A stretch of 42,696 bases of DNA. Origin: QZKY01 sp964488675 (GTDB lineage Bacteria > Pseudomonadota > Gammaproteobacteria > Burkholderiales > Burkholderiaceae_D). A program made the position numbers and the translations under genes. The stretch is from the NCBI GenBank assembly GCA_964488675.1, contig CAZAWA010000005.1, positions 1-42,696 on the forward strand, read 5' to 3'. Below the pieces are notes generated by a model. The model did not search any database. It was not told where the DNA came from and worked only from the letters and a program-made list of their open reading frames with translations. Shown here piece after piece: positions 9,266-17,866 of this stretch. Numbering within the stretch: the stretch's first letter is position 1; every line of letters starts with the position of its first letter.

Positions 9266-10060
9266 ATGGATAGTTCTGAGGCAAAAACAGTCCTCGAAAC
9301 CGCGTTGTTGTGTACTCACGAGCCGCTGTCGATCGATGGCATGAAACGCCTTTTTTCAGAAGGCGGCGAGGGCGATGGCGTATTCGGCACGGACGAAATC
9401 AAGCAAATCATCGAGCAATTGCGCGAAGAATGGGCCGGAAAGGGCGTGGAAATCGTCAGCCTGTCGACTGGCTGGCGATTTCAGAGCCGCCCGGAGATGA
9501 AACGCTATCTTGATCGCCTGAATCCGGAAAAGCCGCCGAAATACTCGCGCGCGACACTGGAAACGCTGGCAATCATTGCGTACCACCAGCCGGTGACACG
9601 AGGCGATATTGAGGACATTCGCGGCGTGACGGTCAATTCTCAAACCATCCGCATGCTCGAGGAGCGAGGCTGGATTGAAAGCGTTGGTCATCGCGAAACC
9701 CCGGGTCGACCGGCATTGCTGGCGACGACGCGGCAATTTCTTGATGATCTTGGACTGACTTCGCTGCAACAGTTGCCGCCGCTGCTCCAGGTGGGCGGTG
9801 CTGACGGTCAGGCTGTTGCGCAGCTGGACATGGGGGCATTCGCGTCCGGGTTGCCGGACGATACCCAGCAGGCAGCGATCAACTTTTCTGATGCGACTGA
9901 AGCTGAACAGGCGATAACCATAGCTGTTGCAATCGTGGAAAACCCATCGGCTGACCAGTACGGCGATTTTGACATTCCGGTTGCGACCGACAACGCTTTT
10001 TCCGATGCGCCAGAACTGGAAGACGCCCTCAAGTACGGATCAGATCCGGACAATTCTTAA
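9266..10060 (+). CDS. scpB: Segregation and condensation protein B
   Basis: A 264-aa ScpB: two winged-helix domains that bind the kleisin ScpA and, through it, Smc in chromosome condensation. Typical blocks are KTVLETALLCTHEPLSI at the N-terminus, then RATLETLAIIAYHQPVTRGDIE, then VNSQTIRMLEERGWIE and GRPALLATT. Beyond about residue 180 is an acidic tail with no family match. The stop codon shares one base with the rluB start (TAATG), so the pair is translationally coupled; scpB-rluB is a common proteobacterial order. scpA is not in this window. Confidence 0.95.
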   Translation: MDSSEAKTVLETALLCTHEPLSIDGMKRLFSEGGEGDGVFGTDEIKQIIEQLREEWAGKGVEIVSLSTGWRFQSRPEMKRYLDRLNPEKPPKYSRATLETLAIIAYHQPVTRGDIEDIRGVTVNSQTIRMLEERGWIESVGHRETPGRPALLATTRQFLDDLGLTSLQQLPPLLQVGGADGQAVAQLDMGAFASGLPDDTQQAAINFSDATEAEQAITIAVAIVENPSADQYGDFDIPVATDNAFSDAPELEDALKYGSDPDNS

Positions 10061-11556
10061 TGGACTCGAACACTATGCAAGATGCAACAAACCCTCCCAA
10101 TAACGCTGCGGCAGATCCCGGCCAGATGCGAGATGCTGACTCCGGAACCGAAGCGGCAAACGCTGAGAGGCAGGCCAGGCAAAAACCCAAACGCGGTCCT
10201 CGCTCGCATCGCAACCGGAGAAATGGGCCGCGCGAAGACAAATCGGAAGATCAGAACGCGGAGGTGTCCGAAGATAGGGGTGGGGAGAAGCCTCAGCAGG
10301 AGCAGAAATCAGCAGATGCGCGCCCGGACCAGGGCGTGCGGCACAACAAGAATCGCAACCAGAGACACAAGGGTGGCAGTCAGCCCGGAAAGCAGCAGCA
10401 ACAGCAAGGCGCGAAAAAGCCTCGATCCGACGAGGTTTTTTCCTTCGTCACATCGGAGGCCTTTGACAAGCAGGCTGCCGACGACGGCAAGCGCACGCAA
10501 AACAAGAAACCGCGCCGCGACCTCACCGCTGACGACGATGCCCCCAAACTGCATAAGGTGCTGGCGGATGCAGGCCTGGGTTCGCGCCGTGACATGGAAG
10601 AGCTGATCATTGCCGGCCGTGTGTCAGTGAATGGCGAGCCGGCACACATCGGCCAGCGCATCCTGCCAACCGACCAGGTGCGAATCAACGGCAAGCTGCT
10701 GCAGCGCAAAGTCACGAAGCGCCCGCCACGCGTTCTCATTTACCACAAGCCTGCGGGTGAAATCGTCAGCAGCGACGACCCGGAAGGCCGTCCGTCCGTG
10801 TTTGATCGCCTGCCCACAATGAAGGTCGGTAAATGGCTCGCGGTCGGCCGACTCGATTTCAATACGGAAGGCTTGTTGCTGTTCACGACTTCCGGCGATC
10901 TCGCCAATCGACTGATGCATCCGCGCTACAACATCGAGCGCGAATACGCGGTGCGCACGCTGGGCGAACTGGAAGAGGGCATGCGCCAACGGTTGCTGTC
11001 CGGTATCGAACTCGAAGACGGTGTTGGTCAGTTTTCCCGTATTGTCGATGGCGGTGGCGAAGGTGTGAACAAATGGTACCGCGTGACGATAGGCGAGGGC
11101 CGCAACCGCGAAGTGCGACGCATGTTCGAGGCTGTCGGCCTGACCGTATCCCGTCTGATTCGTACTCGTTACGGCGCAATGCTGCTGCCTCAGGGCCTCA
11201 AGCGCGGGCGATGGGAAGAAATGGAAGAGAACTCCGTCCGCGATCTGCTGCGCGCGAGCGGTCTGGAAAAGCTGGCTGATAAAAGCCAGAGCAAGGGCGG
11301 CAAGGGCAGTCAGCAGGGCAAGCCGGATCAACAGCGCAACCGTCAACCTGACCCCTTGCAAACCACTTTCGGGTATCCGGGGATGCATAATCCTCGAACG
11401 GGCGCTCGCGGGCAGGCGCGCACCGGTGGCGCCGGGCAGGCGCGTTCTGGCGGCATTGGTCAGTCACGCTTTGGCGGCACGGGTCAGTCTCGTGCCGGAA
11501 ACGCCGGGCAGGGCGGCATGGGCCAGGGTGGCAATCGCAAGCGGGGCAGAAGTTAA
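10060..11556 (+). CDS. rluB: 23S rRNA pseudouridine synthase (RluB type) with long basic extensions
   Basis: A 498-aa pseudouridine synthase of the RsuA/RluB group that modifies large-subunit rRNA (U2605 in E. coli). An S4 RNA-binding domain lies at about residues 163-214 (KLHKVLADAGLGSRRDMEEL). The catalytic domain carries GRLDFNTEGLLLF with catalytic D266. About 160 residues of charged, Lys/Arg/Gln-rich, low-complexity sequence precede the S4 domain. The last about 70 residues are a Gly-Gln-Ser/Ala-Arg repeat tail, common in betaproteobacterial RluB and probably RNA-binding. It is coupled to scpB by a one-base overlap. Confidence 0.93.
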   Translation: MDSNTMQDATNPPNNAAADPGQMRDADSGTEAANAERQARQKPKRGPRSHRNRRNGPREDKSEDQNAEVSEDRGGEKPQQEQKSADARPDQGVRHNKNRNQRHKGGSQPGKQQQQQGAKKPRSDEVFSFVTSEAFDKQAADDGKRTQNKKPRRDLTADDDAPKLHKVLADAGLGSRRDMEELIIAGRVSVNGEPAHIGQRILPTDQVRINGKLLQRKVTKRPPRVLIYHKPAGEIVSSDDPEGRPSVFDRLPTMKVGKWLAVGRLDFNTEGLLLFTTSGDLANRLMHPRYNIEREYAVRTLGELEEGMRQRLLSGIELEDGVGQFSRIVDGGGEGVNKWYRVTIGEGRNREVRRMFEAVGLTVSRLIRTRYGAMLLPQGLKRGRWEEMEENSVRDLLRASGLEKLADKSQSKGGKGSQQGKPDQQRNRQPDPLQTTFGYPGMHNPRTGARGQARTGGAGQARSGGIGQSRFGGTGQSRAGNAGQGGMGQGGNRKRGRS

Positions 11557-11606
11557 ATTGTTCTGGCACAAAAGCGATAACGCTGCCTGATCGCACCATC
11601 CCCAAA

Positions 11607-12365
11607 ATGGATACCCAACTCGCCCACATCCCCTTCAATTTCCTGCTGGGCGGGGCGCTTGGGTATATCAGCGGTACGCTGGGCATTGGCGGCGGTCTTC
11701 TGGCAATCCCGCTTTTGGTGCTGGGGTTTGGCATGGAGCAGCAAGTTGCACAGGGCACCGCGCTGGTTCTGATGGCGCCGAACATGGTGATCGGCTTCCT
11801 GCGCTACCGCCAGCGCAATCCGATCACATTCCGTATGGCAGCCTTGCTCGGCATCGGCGCGATCGTGGTCAGTTATTTCGCGTCGCTTGCCGCAGCGCAT
11901 GTTTCAGCAAATACTTTGCGCACGCTAGTCGCCGTCTTCATGATCGGTCTGTCCGGTAACCTCGCGTGGCGCAGCTATGCGCATCCGAAAACTGAACATC
12001 ATCGCCGTCTTGCGCCACACGCAATGCTGCCGCTGGTTGGCGGCATTGGCGGATTCTGCTCCGGCTTCTTCGCCATCGGCGGCGGGGTCGTTGTCGTCCC
12101 CATCCTCGCCACCTTTTTCGGTTTTACGCAAACGGCTTCGCAAGGCCTGGCACTGGCCATGCTGGCGCCGGGTTCGTTGGTAGCGCTGGCGACCTATGGC
12201 CACCTGGGGCTGGTCAACTGGATGGTGGCCATTCCAATGGCAATCGGCAGCATTCTGACCATTTCTCACGGCGTGGTGCTGGCGCACAAGTTGCCCGAAA
12301 AGCAGTTGAGGCGGGCATTTGCCGGCTTGTTGTTCATCAGTGCCATCATGATGCTATTTCATTAA
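11607..12365 (+). CDS. Sulfite exporter TauE/SafE family permease
   Basis: A 252-aa integral membrane protein with about eight hydrophobic segments and the duplicated family motif: GYISGTLGIGGGLLAIPLL near the N-terminus and GFCSGFFAIGGGVVVVPIL in the second half. The family moves small organic or sulfur anions such as sulfite or sulfoacetate, but the substrate here cannot be read from sequence. It follows rluB after 50 bases and precedes the carboxylate transporter by about 105 bases, so it may have its own transcript. Confidence 0.9.
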   Translation: MDTQLAHIPFNFLLGGALGYISGTLGIGGGLLAIPLLVLGFGMEQQVAQGTALVLMAPNMVIGFLRYRQRNPITFRMAALLGIGAIVVSYFASLAAAHVSANTLRTLVAVFMIGLSGNLAWRSYAHPKTEHHRRLAPHAMLPLVGGIGGFCSGFFAIGGGVVVVPILATFFGFTQTASQGLALAMLAPGSLVALATYGHLGLVNWMVAIPMAIGSILTISHGVVLAHKLPEKQLRRAFAGLLFISAIMMLFH

Positions 12366-12470
12366 TAATTCGCTCGCCAATCCTCTCATTCTGGGTTATT
12401 CTTCCTCAGTTTTGCGCATCAAAAGCGCAGAGATGACATAGGCCAAACAAACAAAAGGCGGGAGAGACAA

Positions 12471-13793
12471 GTGGAGAAAGCAACCACGACTGAAGGCAAG
12501 ACCAATCCATTGCGGAAGTTAATGGATATCACCGTAGGCCCAGTGCCAATCCTGATTTACATCCCGATCGTCATTGTGGTCATTGGTGCGGCGATGACCA
12601 AGAAACTCCCGATCGACATGATCGGCGGTTTCGCCTGCATCATGATCATGGGCTTTTTGTTCTCCGATGTCGGCGCAAAAATTCCGCTGCTCAGAAATAT
12701 CGGTGGCCCGGCGATTCTCTGTTTGTTCATCCCCTCTGCCATGGTTGGTTACGGGATTTTGAACCCGGAAATGGAGAAGGCAACCGTTGCATTGATGAAG
12801 ACATCCAACTATCTTTATCTGTACATAGCATGTCTGGTCGCGGGCAGTCTGCTGGGGATGAACCGCCGTGTGCTGATTCAGGGATTTTTGCGCATGTTCG
12901 TGCCGCTCGCCGTCGGCACCTTGGCAGCGGTCGCTGCCGGCCTTGGTGCTGGCGCACTGTTTGGCTATGACATGAAGCATACATTTTTCTTCATCATCAT
13001 TCCGATCATGGGGGGTGGCATAGGCGAAGGCGTCCTGCCAACTTCAATTGCCTATGCAGAAATCCTCGGCAAGACGCAGGGAGAGATGATTGCACAATTG
13101 ATTCCGGCAGCCCTGATCGGCAATGTGGTCGCGATCGTATCTGGCGGCGTATTGAAGCGCATCGGCGAAAAATATCCGCAGTTCAACGGCAACGGTTTGC
13201 TGGTCAGGGGTGGCGATGATGCCGATTTGCTGAAAGCGCAAAACGATACCGCATCCAAACCCATAGAACTTCCTCTGATGGGCGCAGGCCTCCTGATCGC
13301 TTGCGCGTTCTTTATCGCCGGGGGTTATCTTGCGCCATATCTCGGCATCCCTGGGCCGATCCTGATGATCCTGATCGGCGCATTGTTCAAGATCACGAAC
13401 CTGATGCCTAACAAAATGGAACAGGGCGCCTACCAGATGTACCGTTTTATCGCGACGAATACCACCTATCCGCTCCTGGTCGGCCTAGGTGTGCTGTATG
13501 TGCCCTGGAATAAACTCGTGGCTGCCTTTACGATTCCCTATTTGGTCATCTGCACTGTTACCGTTCTGGCGATGGTCGCCTCCGGTTGGGTGGTTGGTTC
13601 ACTGATGAAAATGTATCAGGTTGAAACCGCCATTGTGAACGCCTGTCATAGCGGCCTGGGTGGGACAGGTGATGTTGCCATTCTATCTGCGGCGGATCGC
13701 ATGGAAATGATGCCGTTCGCACAGATTTCGACGCGCATAGGCGGTGCCTGCATGGTGGTAACGGCAGTGTTCATGCTAAGAGCTATCACCTGA
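12471..13793 (+). CDS. 2-hydroxycarboxylate:cation symporter (malate/citrate type)
   Basis: A 440-aa membrane transporter of the 2-hydroxycarboxylate transporter (2HCT) family, which includes CitS, MaeN and CimH. The start is GTG, preceded by GGGAGAG at good spacing. The N-terminal VGPVPILIYIPIVIVVIGA and the two family GG-containing re-entrant loops (IMGGGIGEGVLPTS and CHSGLGGTGDVAILSAADRM) are visible. The NAD-malic enzyme follows 62 bases downstream, so malate is the most economical substrate: uptake with Na+ or H+, then oxidative decarboxylation to pyruvate. The substrate is inferred from context only. Confidence 0.9.
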   Translation: MEKATTTEGKTNPLRKLMDITVGPVPILIYIPIVIVVIGAAMTKKLPIDMIGGFACIMIMGFLFSDVGAKIPLLRNIGGPAILCLFIPSAMVGYGILNPEMEKATVALMKTSNYLYLYIACLVAGSLLGMNRRVLIQGFLRMFVPLAVGTLAAVAAGLGAGALFGYDMKHTFFFIIIPIMGGGIGEGVLPTSIAYAEILGKTQGEMIAQLIPAALIGNVVAIVSGGVLKRIGEKYPQFNGNGLLVRGGDDADLLKAQNDTASKPIELPLMGAGLLIACAFFIAGGYLAPYLGIPGPILMILIGALFKITNLMPNKMEQGAYQMYRFIATNTTYPLLVGLGVLYVPWNKLVAAFTIPYLVICTVTVLAMVASGWVVGSLMKMYQVETAIVNACHSGLGGTGDVAILSAADRMEMMPFAQISTRIGGACMVVTAVFMLRAIT

Positions 13794-13794
13794 T

Positions 13795-13812
13795 CTGATC
13801 GTGTACGATCAG
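13795..13812. promoter_or_regulatory. Palindrome between transporter and malic enzyme genes
   Basis: CTGATCGT and ACGATCAG form 8-bp arms around a 2-bp centre directly after the transporter stop. The small centre argues for a protein-binding site or weak processing hairpin rather than a terminator. No T tract follows. Confidence 0.35.
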
Positions 13813-13855
13813 GCTTTGATGTATTTGACTGTTTTAATGCAAAAGAGATTTGGAA

Positions 13856-15547
13856 ATGACTACGACCAAAACCGATAAAATCACGCTTTCTCTGCGCGGA
13901 CAGCAATTGCTGGAGAACCCGCTGTTGAACAAGGGCACGGCCTTCACCAATGCTGAGCGCGATGCGTTTGGGCTGCACGGTCTGTTGCCCGATCATGTGG
14001 AAACACTCGATGAGCAGGTGACCCGCGCTATCGAACGCGTGCGCGCCGGTGCGAACAATCTGGATCGCCATATTTATCTGCGCAATCTGCAGGACACGAA
14101 TGAAACGCTGTACTACGCGCTGATTGGCAAGCATCTTGAAGAAATCCTGCCATTGATTTACACGCCAACCGTCGGCGCGGCCTGTCAGCAGTTCAGCCAC
14201 CTGTTCAATCGGGCGCGCGGCTTGTTCCTGTCCTTGTCGCAAAAAGACAAGTTGGATCAGATTCTGGCGAACCCGCGTTTTGACAATGTCGAGTGCATCG
14301 TCGTCACCGACGGCGAGCGTATTCTTGGTCTGGGTGATCAGGGCGCGGGCGGCATGGGCATTCCGATCGGCAAGCTGTCGATCTATGCCGGTTGCGGCGG
14401 CATCAACCCGGCCAACAGTCTGCCGATCACGCTTGATGTCGGCACCAATAATCAGGAGCGCCTGGCTGATCCCATGTACATCGGCGCGCGTCACGAACGC
14501 GTGCGCGGCAAGGAATACGACGACTTTATCGAAGCTTTCGTGCAGGCCGTGATGAAACGCTGGCCGGACATCATGCTGCAGTGGGAAGACTTCGGCAAGA
14601 CGAACGCCAACCGCCTGCTGGACAAATACCGTGAACGGCTGTGCACCTTCAACGACGATATTCAGGGCACGGCCGTGGTGGCGATTGCCACTTTGATTGC
14701 GGCCATCAAGCTTACCGGCGTGCCACTGACGGCGCAGCGCGTCGTGCTTCAGGGCGGCGGGCAGGCAGGCTGCGGCATTGCTGCGCTGATGGCCGAAGCC
14801 ATGGTCATGGAAGGTCTGACGCGCGAAGAGGCTTACAAGCGCTTCTATGTCATCGACATCAACGGCTTGCTCAAGGAAGACACGCCCGATCTGGAGGATT
14901 TCCAGAGCGTGTTCCGTCGTCAAAATGCCGAAATGGCTGAGTGGACGCTGGATAATCCGGGTGGCAACATTACCCTGGCAGAGACCGTGCGCAATGTTGC
15001 CCCGACTGTGCTGGTCGGCGTTTCCGCACAAGGCGGGGCGTTTACCGAGCAAATAATTCGTGACATGGCCAGCAAGGTCGATCGTCCGATCGTGTTTCCG
15101 CTGTCGAACCCGACCGACAAGGTGGAAGCGCGTCCGGAAGACATCATTCGCTGGGCCGATGGTCGTGCGCTGGTTGGCACTGGCAGCCCGTTCGCGCCGA
15201 TTGAGCATGAAGGCAAAACCCATTTCATTACTCAGGTCAACAATTCCTATGTCTTTCCGGGCATGGGGCTTGGGGCTATCGCCGTCAAGGCCAGGCGCGT
15301 CACCGACGGCATGTTCATTGCGACAGCACAGGCACTGGCGGATATGTCGCCGGCCCTGACTGGAAAAGGCACTGGCCTGCTGCCGGCGATTTCCGACATG
15401 CGCGATGTGTCGGCCAGACTGGCGATCGCTTTTGCAAAGCAGGCTCGCGACGAAGGTTTGACAGAAAAATTGACCGATGCGCAAATCGAGCAACTGGTTA
15501 ATGACAAGATGTGGGAGCCGACATACAAGGAATTTGTCGCCGTCTGA
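13856..15547 (+). CDS. maeA: NAD-dependent malic enzyme
   Basis: A 563-aa malic enzyme that decarboxylates L-malate to pyruvate, CO2 and NADH in the cytosol. I start it at the ATG at 13856; the upstream in-frame TTG at 13850 is less likely. Characteristic blocks are LIYTPTVGAACQQFS, VTDGERILGLGDQGAGGMGIPIGK, CTFNDDIQGTA (metal/malate site), the Rossmann glycine loop LQGGGQAGCGIAAL, and FPLSNPT. Length is close to E. coli MaeA/SfcA (565 aa). It probably works with the 2HCT transporter just upstream. A strong terminator follows, then the mobile element. Confidence 0.95.
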   Translation: MTTTKTDKITLSLRGQQLLENPLLNKGTAFTNAERDAFGLHGLLPDHVETLDEQVTRAIERVRAGANNLDRHIYLRNLQDTNETLYYALIGKHLEEILPLIYTPTVGAACQQFSHLFNRARGLFLSLSQKDKLDQILANPRFDNVECIVVTDGERILGLGDQGAGGMGIPIGKLSIYAGCGGINPANSLPITLDVGTNNQERLADPMYIGARHERVRGKEYDDFIEAFVQAVMKRWPDIMLQWEDFGKTNANRLLDKYRERLCTFNDDIQGTAVVAIATLIAAIKLTGVPLTAQRVVLQGGGQAGCGIAALMAEAMVMEGLTREEAYKRFYVIDINGLLKEDTPDLEDFQSVFRRQNAEMAEWTLDNPGGNITLAETVRNVAPTVLVGVSAQGGAFTEQIIRDMASKVDRPIVFPLSNPTDKVEARPEDIIRWADGRALVGTGSPFAPIEHEGKTHFITQVNNSYVFPGMGLGAIAVKARRVTDGMFIATAQALADMSPALTGKGTGLLPAISDMRDVSARLAIAFAKQARDEGLTEKLTDAQIEQLVNDKMWEPTYKEFVAV

Positions 15548-15570
15548 TCGATTGATGGCTGAACTAAAAA

Positions 15571-15592
15571 AGGCGCCGGATATCAGGCGCCT
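15571..15592 (+). other. GC hairpin after maeA
   Basis: AGGCGCC (15571-15577) pairs with GGCGCCT (15586-15592). An A run lies on its left but no T run on its right, so on its own it is better placed to stop minus-strand transcripts. Confidence 0.4.
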
Positions 15593-15604
15593 CGACCCGC
15601 TTGC

Positions 15605-15638
15605 AACCCCCTCTTTTTTCGGAAAGCGGGGGTTTTTT
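15605..15638 (+). terminator. Rho-independent terminator of maeA
   Basis: AACCCCC and GGGGGTT form a 7-bp stem around a 14-base loop, followed directly by a T run. It lies 58 bases after the maeA stop and upstream of the transposon's left end. Confidence 0.8.
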
Positions 15639-15687
15639 ACGCCTGCTTCATGGCGTGCGGGCGAGTTTTGATTGTGGCAAAACGGCG

Positions 15688-15695
15688 CAATTAAA
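15688..15695 (+). repeat. Target site duplication, left copy
   Basis: CAATTAAA abuts the left terminal inverted repeat and is repeated exactly at 33940-33947 outside the right one. Eight bases is the usual duplication length for IS1595-family elements. Confidence 0.88.
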
Positions 15696-15717
15696 CGCCA
15701 TTTTGCCTCTGTTGCAC
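15696..15717 (+). repeat. Left terminal inverted repeat of the transposon
   Basis: These 22 bases begin CGCCATTTTGCCTCTG and end TTGCAC. They are the exact reverse complement of 33918-33939. The sequences diverge right after the 22nd base, which marks the inner limit of the repeat. Confidence 0.9.
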
Positions 15718-15752
15718 TTGGCTGAAAGCCTTGGCATTGGTGTAATAGACCG

Positions 15753-16241
15753 ATGCCAAGACTACCATCCTCATTAAAATGGCTTATTGACCGGCGTGGT
15801 CGGGTTGATGGCGAAATCAAGAAAATTGAAGCATCCTTGGCGAAATGCCAAAAATTGGCTGAAACGCTTGAGGACTTAAAAATGCGCCTGGCCTCGATCG
15901 ATCAAACCTTGGATCTTCATGAGATTAAAGTTGATCCTCGGTATATCCCGACAATTCGCAGCCATGACATTCGCGTAAACCTTCCGCATGGCGAGCTTAC
16001 ACGCGGCATATTGCTATACCTAAGACTGAACGAAGGGCACCCTAGCACGACATATGAAATAACGTCTTTTGTGGCAGCGAGATATGCCGATTTGAATGCA
16101 GAATCTACTGATTATTCCTCGCTGAAGGTTTCAGTAAGGTATCGCTTGAAGAATTTGCGCAGGTCAGGGATAGTAAAAGGCCATCATAAAGATAATAGCG
16201 GTGGCCTGTGGAGTTTGGTTATCGACTCCACTGCGAATTAA
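15753..16241 (+). CDS. Unknown coiled-coil / winged-helix-like passenger protein
   Basis: A 162-aa protein of unrecognised family, just inside the left end of the transposon. Residues about 18-55 are a charged heptad-like helix (EIKKIEASLAKCQKL onward), probably a coiled coil. The C-terminal half (ELTRGILLYLRLNEGHPSTT, then VRYRLKNLRRSGIVKG and a GLWSLV strand) reads like a winged helix. No strong ribosome site precedes the ATG. It converges with the transposase, and the two stop codons interlock in one TTAA (16238-16241). Position and fold suggest a DNA-binding accessory of the element, but that is a guess. Confidence 0.6.
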   Translation: MPRLPSSLKWLIDRRGRVDGEIKKIEASLAKCQKLAETLEDLKMRLASIDQTLDLHEIKVDPRYIPTIRSHDIRVNLPHGELTRGILLYLRLNEGHPSTTYEITSFVAARYADLNAESTDYSSLKVSVRYRLKNLRRSGIVKGHHKDNSGGLWSLVIDSTAN

Positions 16242-17317
16242 CCTATGTATTCGATCCCAAGTCTGTGCCCTTGAGAATACCTGCGCCACGCCCGCGAAAT
16301 GTCGCAACGAAAGATTCTCTCCATGAGATTCTCGAATTTCGTTTTTATTGAAGAAAACCTGGCATCTTCGCGCCAAGCCATTTCTGCTGCATAAAATGCT
16401 AAATACTGCGGCCGTAGGCCATGATAGGTTCCGTATTCAGCACGACGTAACCTACCTCCGTATGACTCAGCTTGGTTGTTGTTGAATCCCTGATCTGTGC
16501 AATACTCCATCGAATGATTTACTGTTTGGTGGTCATACCAAGCGGACAGTGATGAATACGCCTTTCCCTCGTCCGTTTGAATCGTCGCATTCGCACTTAC
16601 ATATTTCCTGATTACAGGAATTACGCTTTTCTGATCTTCGGCTTTTACAACGATGGCTATGGTTCGTTGCGCACCTTTTCCAGGCGTCGGAAATAGCTCG
16701 CGCAATACCAGTACGATTCTCCGTTTTTTAAGTTTCTCTTTGTTCCATGGCTCAATGGACATCCCGCGTTTGGGTGGAACCATAGATGCCTTCCTGTTTC
16801 GCAAAATATTATTTGCGATTCCAGATGTCATCTTGTTTCTTTTTCGTGGCCGACGAGGCTTACCACAGCAGTGCATCCCATCAATCTGGACAACCCCATT
16901 AAGAGGTGTCAGATCCATCGTCTGGAAAATAGCCTCCCTGATTTTTGCAATATTCAAATATGCCGTTCGCAGAGTGATATCGATGATGGGCAATGTTTTA
17001 TTCGACGCCAACCCTTTGGGATCAACGACGAAGAGATACACCAATATGAGCAGCTTCCAAAAAGGGAGCTTTCTGTCTTTGAACGGGGTGTCAGTCGTGA
17101 CACTAAATACCGAATCACAATGCTTGCAACGCCATTGTTTTCGTGTGCGACGTTGGTAATGCGAGTCGATAACGCCACAGGATGGACAGGGCATAGTTGT
17201 CATACTTCCCCATCGCATCATTACAAACATTTCCCAAGCCTGATTTTCTGTAAGGCTAGATATTTTGTGCAAGGCAAGATCGCGATACGCCTTACTCTGA
17301 CTGAAATGCTGCGCCAT
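16238..17317 (-). CDS. IS1595-family transposase
   Basis: A 359-aa DDE-type transposase that looks intact. An N-terminal zinc ribbon has C44-x2-C47 and C64-x2-C67. The RNase H-like catalytic core shows D146 (VQIDGMHCCGK), D249 (IQTDEGK) and the third acidic region NNNQAESYGGRLRR with N281 and E284, then GTYHGLRPQYL. This zinc ribbon plus catalytic layout is typical of the IS1595 (ISXO2-like) family, which makes 8-bp target duplications, as seen at the element ends. It is the only transposase in the island and lies near its left end. Function in moving the 18-kb unit is inferred. Confidence 0.9.
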   Translation of the reverse strand: MAQHFSQSKAYRDLALHKISSLTENQAWEMFVMMRWGSMTTMPCPSCGVIDSHYQRRTRKQWRCKHCDSVFSVTTDTPFKDRKLPFWKLLILVYLFVVDPKGLASNKTLPIIDITLRTAYLNIAKIREAIFQTMDLTPLNGVVQIDGMHCCGKPRRPRKRNKMTSGIANNILRNRKASMVPPKRGMSIEPWNKEKLKKRRIVLVLRELFPTPGKGAQRTIAIVVKAEDQKSVIPVIRKYVSANATIQTDEGKAYSSLSAWYDHQTVNHSMEYCTDQGFNNNQAESYGGRLRRAEYGTYHGLRPQYLAFYAAEMAWREDARFSSIKTKFENLMERIFRCDISRAWRRYSQGHRLGIEYIG

Positions 17318-17806
17318 ACAACACCAGCCTTACATGTCAGCCGCACAGGCTTGCGTCACGGTACTTCTTTTTCGGCGAATAATTGCCGTCGATGTAGTGA
17401 CGTTTGAATTGTTTTGATTAACGACGAATGTCGCGAATGTAAGTGATGTGTGCTTCATAGTGTGCACACGGCAAGCCTGCTGTTTAAGCAAACAGTTGAT
17501 GGCTTTGAAAAGTATTTGATGGCACCACTTTGGCGCAAGCGCTGCCACCCCCATCTCTACCAGGAGTTCCTGGTTGACATGGATTTCAGCGAAATCTATA
17601 CTTCAAATGCTATATGTAGTATTAGTTTCACCAACGGCCATTGTGTTAGCGCACTTTGGCCGTTACTTTTTCAAAAGTTGCCGTGGTCCTTCCCCCTTGT
17701 TTGTTTAATTGATAAACGGTTTTTACCCTTCTAAGATCCGCTATTTGCAGATCAAATCGGACCGGTCGCAGGCTTGACGCATTGGCAATTTCAGCAAATG
17801 TAAATT
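17318..17806. other. Non-coding stretch between transposase and HTH-HNH gene
   Basis: AT-rich sequence between divergent genes. It should hold the transposase promoter near its left end. I see no gene with family features and no strong repeat before the operator region that starts at 17807. Confidence 0.4.
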
Positions 17807-17864
17807 GCGTACCATTTGGTGTACAATACATGTGTGAGCTTATAATGTCAACCAATTGGTACGC
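17807..17864 (+). promoter_or_regulatory. Promoter and paired operators of the HTH-HNH gene
   Basis: TATAAT (17841-17846) is a perfect -10 box; a candidate -35, TTGGTG (17816-17821), is 19 bases upstream. Two 18-bp sites flank the -10 in opposite orientation: GCGTACCATTTGGTGTAC (17807-17824) and, on the minus strand, GCGTACCAATTGGTTGAC (17847-17864). They agree at 15 of 18 bases. The downstream site ends just before the ATG, so binding would block transcription. The same octamer recurs before the pPIWI-RE operon. Confidence 0.65.
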
Positions 17865-17866
17865 AA

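Noticed and set aside
15703..15717. IS6/IS26-like end (resemblance of GCCTCTGTTGCA to IS26 ends)
   Set aside because: The inverted repeat extends further outward than this match, and no IS6-type transposase is present; the resident transposase is of IS1595 type.
13646..15820. 724-aa open frame on the minus strand
   Set aside because: It lies antisense to maeA and runs through its terminator and the transposon end, so it is a shadow of GC-rich coding sequence.
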